Shown: positions 62,600-64,000 of the stretch, one piece after another
Position numbering within the stretch: position 1 is the first letter of the stretch
Layout of the letters: each line of letters starts with the position of its first letter
The notes under the pieces: generated by a model
Databases searched by the model: none
The model's input: only the letters and a program-made list of their open reading frames with translations
What the model was told of the DNA's origin: nothing
Made by a program: the position numbers and the translations under genes
Origin: Manis javanica
Lineage: Eukaryota > Chordata > Mammalia > Pholidota > Manidae
Assembly: GCF_040802235.1 (NCBI RefSeq)
Contig: NC_133167.1
Span: 11,462,501-11,526,500, forward strand
Reading direction: 5' to 3'
DNA length: 64,000 nt

Positions 62600-62695
62600 G
62601 GAAGATGACTGGTTAGCCAGAGACAGGTAAGATTCCTCAAGGGAGGAACAACCTAGGACAGGCACAGTTGCAGGGCGGCCATCAGGTGAGAAATT
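62600..62695 (+). promoter_or_regulatory. CTE-like RNA export hairpin
   Basis: Between the envelope relic and the LTR lies CTGGTTAGCC, then AGACAGGTAA (62621-62630), a perfect six-pair stem TTCCTC/GAGGAA (62633-62638 with 62643-62648) closed by an AAGG loop, then AACCTAGGACAGG (62650-62662) and GGGCGGCCATCAGG (62673-62686). The same order is how one half of the constitutive transport element (CTE) of Mason-Pfizer monkey virus is built: a stem tip flanked by GACNGGTAA and AACCTANGACAGG internal-loop sequences, which bind the export receptor NXF1/TAP. The position, env to 3' LTR, is also that of the CTE in type D retroviruses. Only one of the two NXF1-type loop sets is seen. The match rests on my memory of the CTE. 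Confidence 0.6.
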
Positions 62696-62923
62696 GGGGA
62701 TCAACAGTGGTGAAGCTTAGAACCTCACCCCACCCCCCCCCGTTTTGAGAGAAATCTTCTGCATCCGTGGATGTTTTAATGCTTGGATTAGCACACAGTC
62801 TACAGGCACACACCTGATCATCTACAATTGCTCTCTTACAACACTAAACTCTGTTTTCTACCTTTATCTTGCATCTACCTACCACTGCAGCATTTTATTA
62901 AAAATAAAAATAATAATAATAAT

Positions 62924-62934
62924 AAAGGGAGAAA
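62924..62934 (+). promoter_or_regulatory. Polypurine tract (plus-strand primer site)
   Basis: AAAGGGAGAAA lies directly before the TG of the LTR, which is where retroviruses keep the primer for plus-strand DNA. It is preceded by an (ATA)n-like run. Confidence 0.8.
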
Positions 62935-63257
62935 TGTGGGATCCACATATAAATCAAGTATAAAAATCAAACAAATATTCATATTTGACCTGATTGTTTA
63001 TAGTTCATAATGCATGATCAAAACTGAAAGTTTCTGTGATGACTGCCCTTGTACTGTTCACCATGTAAGAACTTATTCACTATGTAAGAATTTGTTCACC
63101 TTGTAAGAATTTGTTCCTTATGCTTCAGAAGATCCGAGACTGACGAGAATTAGGCTTTAGATGGATTAATGATTGTGTATTGAGCATTGACTCCCCTATA
63201 CAGAATTTTATTGTTGTTAACAACCATTTGATCAATAAATATGAGAGATGCCCTCTC
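62935..63257 (+). mobile_element. ERV 3' LTR, U3-R only
   Basis: Starts with TGTGGGATCC right after the polypurine tract. It carries a triple 19-base repeat (63057-63113), a 12-base palindrome GTTGTTAACAAC (63213-63224) and AATAAA at 63234-63239. A poly(A) begins at 63258, so U5 is absent. LTR family not assigned. Confidence 0.8.
63057..63113 (+). repeat. Three 19-base tandem repeats in the U3
   Basis: Units at 63057, 63076 and 63095 share TTCAC or TTCACC, then TGTAAGAA, then an ending TTTG or CTTA. Repeated motifs in U3 usually act as enhancer elements. No factor is assigned. Confidence 0.9.
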
Positions 63258-63271
63258 AAAAAAAAAAAAAA
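63234..63271 (+). terminator. Polyadenylation signal and poly(A) tail
   Basis: AATAAA at 63234-63239, then 18 bases to a run of 14 A (63258-63271). The A-tail is genomic, so the segment was copied from a polyadenylated RNA. Confidence 0.9.
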
Positions 63272-63282
63272 GATGGGTAGGC

Positions 63283-63640
63283 AGCAGTAAAAAGGAACAA
63301 CTTATTAGTGTACATAACAACTTGGAAAGTTATCCAGGGAATTCTGCTGACTGTAAAGAGCCAATCCTAGAAGGTACATAGAGTAGGATTCTATGTATAC
63401 AGCACTTTTGAAATGAAAAAATTATGGAAATGAAGAGATTTTAGGGGTTACAGGAGCAAGGGAGGAGATGTGGTGGTGGGAGGATCATATGAGCACACAT
63501 GTGCACATGAGCACAGGTCAACCTGGTGACATCTGAATGGGATCAGTGCATCGTGTCCATGTCTGGGAAATGTACTTTAGCTTTGTAAGATGTTACCAAG
63601 GCGGAAACTGACTAAAGTATACTTGGTCTCAAAAAAAAAA
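63283..63640 (+). mobile_element. L1M 3' end
   Basis: CAGCAGTAAAAAGGAACAAC and CATAACAACTTGGAAAGTTA are the end of ORF2, followed by the L1M 3' UTR (TTTAGCTTTGTAAGATGTTACCA near 63585) and an A17 tail (63631-63647). This is the 3' flank of the young composite. Confidence 0.85.
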
Positions 63641-63647
63641 AAAAAAA

Positions 63648-64000
63648 GTGGCCAATTGGAAACATCACTGCTGTTAGCAGATAATAATGTTATGTTAGTG
63701 TTATAGATTTATTTGGAAGAGAACTCAGATTTGTATGAAAACTTATTTTTCCTCTCAAAAAAAAAAATACATTAAGTACTGGTGATAACACACATCCACA
63801 GACACATGGACATTCACACACACTAACTAGTCTATCACTCTAAATTTTTCTCTGCCCTTGAAACTTATTCCCAGAGGAGAAGCTCAGCATCACACAGCCC
63901 ACTGCTTCAGGGGTCTTTCTTTCGAGTATTCTCCCCTTATTTCAGGGACCAGCCACTGGAGAAAAGGGGACAGAGGAGCAGTGGGCCAGTGGGTTCCTCA
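63648..64000. other. No recognisable gene or repeat
   Basis: Unique-looking sequence with an A11 run near 63757 and a short CA-rich tract near 63788-63825. Confidence 0.5.

Larger units (their letters stand above)
61617..63271 (+). mobile_element. Retroposed 3' part of a betaretrovirus-like (type D) ERV
   Basis: Sense-oriented retroviral 3' end directly behind the L1: integrase C-terminal remnant, envelope transmembrane-subunit remnant, about 600 noncoding bases with a CTE-like hairpin, polypurine tract, U3-R of the 3' LTR and a poly(A) tail. gag, protease, most of pol and the envelope surface subunit are absent, and no U5 or 5' LTR is present. A poly(A) at the normal polyadenylation point shows that this went through a polyadenylated RNA copied by an L1-type mechanism. 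It is either a 5'-truncated retrocopy of an internally deleted viral RNA inserted at the L1 tail, or the 3' part of a chimeric L1-ERV transcript. It is an old, broken copy and encodes no functional viral protein. Confidence 0.8.

Overview
This window is nuclear DNA of a placental mammal. It is AT-rich, has no long open reading frame that looks like a host gene, and is dominated by old repeats that mammals share: MIR SINEs, L2 LINEs, MaLR/MLT1 LTRs, hAT DNA transposons and fragments of old L1. I found no host protein-coding exon, tRNA or rRNA, so it reads as intergenic or deep intronic sequence. There is no Alu, B1/B2, carnivore tRNA-Lys SINE, ruminant tRNA SINE or BovB. The only SINEs I recognise are ancient MIRs. 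That points to a lineage whose recent activity is L1 and retrovirus with little young SINE. A pangolin (Manis) is my guess, because the L1/retrovirus composite near the end resembles sequence I remember from that genus; this is unverified memory.

Layout. 1-16 kb: a processed pseudogene of ribosomal protein S4 (RPS4X type, minus strand, 1043-1837), an old LINE and L2 tail ending in a large AAAG microsatellite (about 5.9-7.2 kb), an LTR-like stretch at 7.4 kb, then MIR, L1 and L2 fragments. 16-27 kb: a hAT element, MIR, an MLT1 LTR, an unexplained long imperfect inverted repeat (18613-18756 against 19103-19270), L2 pieces, and an L1 3' end followed by an MLT1 LTR. 28-32.4 kb: a long antisense L1M and a rearranged sense L1M. 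37-44 kb: MIRs, an L1 3' end carrying a TATC microsatellite, two MLT1 LTRs facing each other tail to tail, and a hAT relic. 45-56.6 kb: L2, MIR, an AC microsatellite, MLT1 LTRs, and a younger L1 3' end nested in an older antisense LINE.

The most notable object spans 56684-63271. It opens with a nearly full-length but dead L1: 5' UTR with a YY1-type site and duplicated promoter-like units, ORF1 with a duplicated coiled-coil segment, an internal inversion with loss of the ORF2 endonuclease, and the reverse transcriptase to C-terminal cysteine motif. Directly after the L1 3' UTR comes a retroviral 3' segment: an integrase C-terminal remnant, an envelope transmembrane-subunit remnant, a hairpin resembling the constitutive transport element (CTE) of type D retroviruses, a polypurine tract and an LTR. 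The LTR is cut off by a poly(A) tail 18 bases after AATAAA. The retroviral part is therefore a retroposed RNA copy and not an integrated provirus. Whether L1 and retroviral parts moved together as one composite element, or lie together by successive insertion, cannot be settled from one copy.

Repeat boundaries are approximate, because they were recognised by eye without a repeat library.
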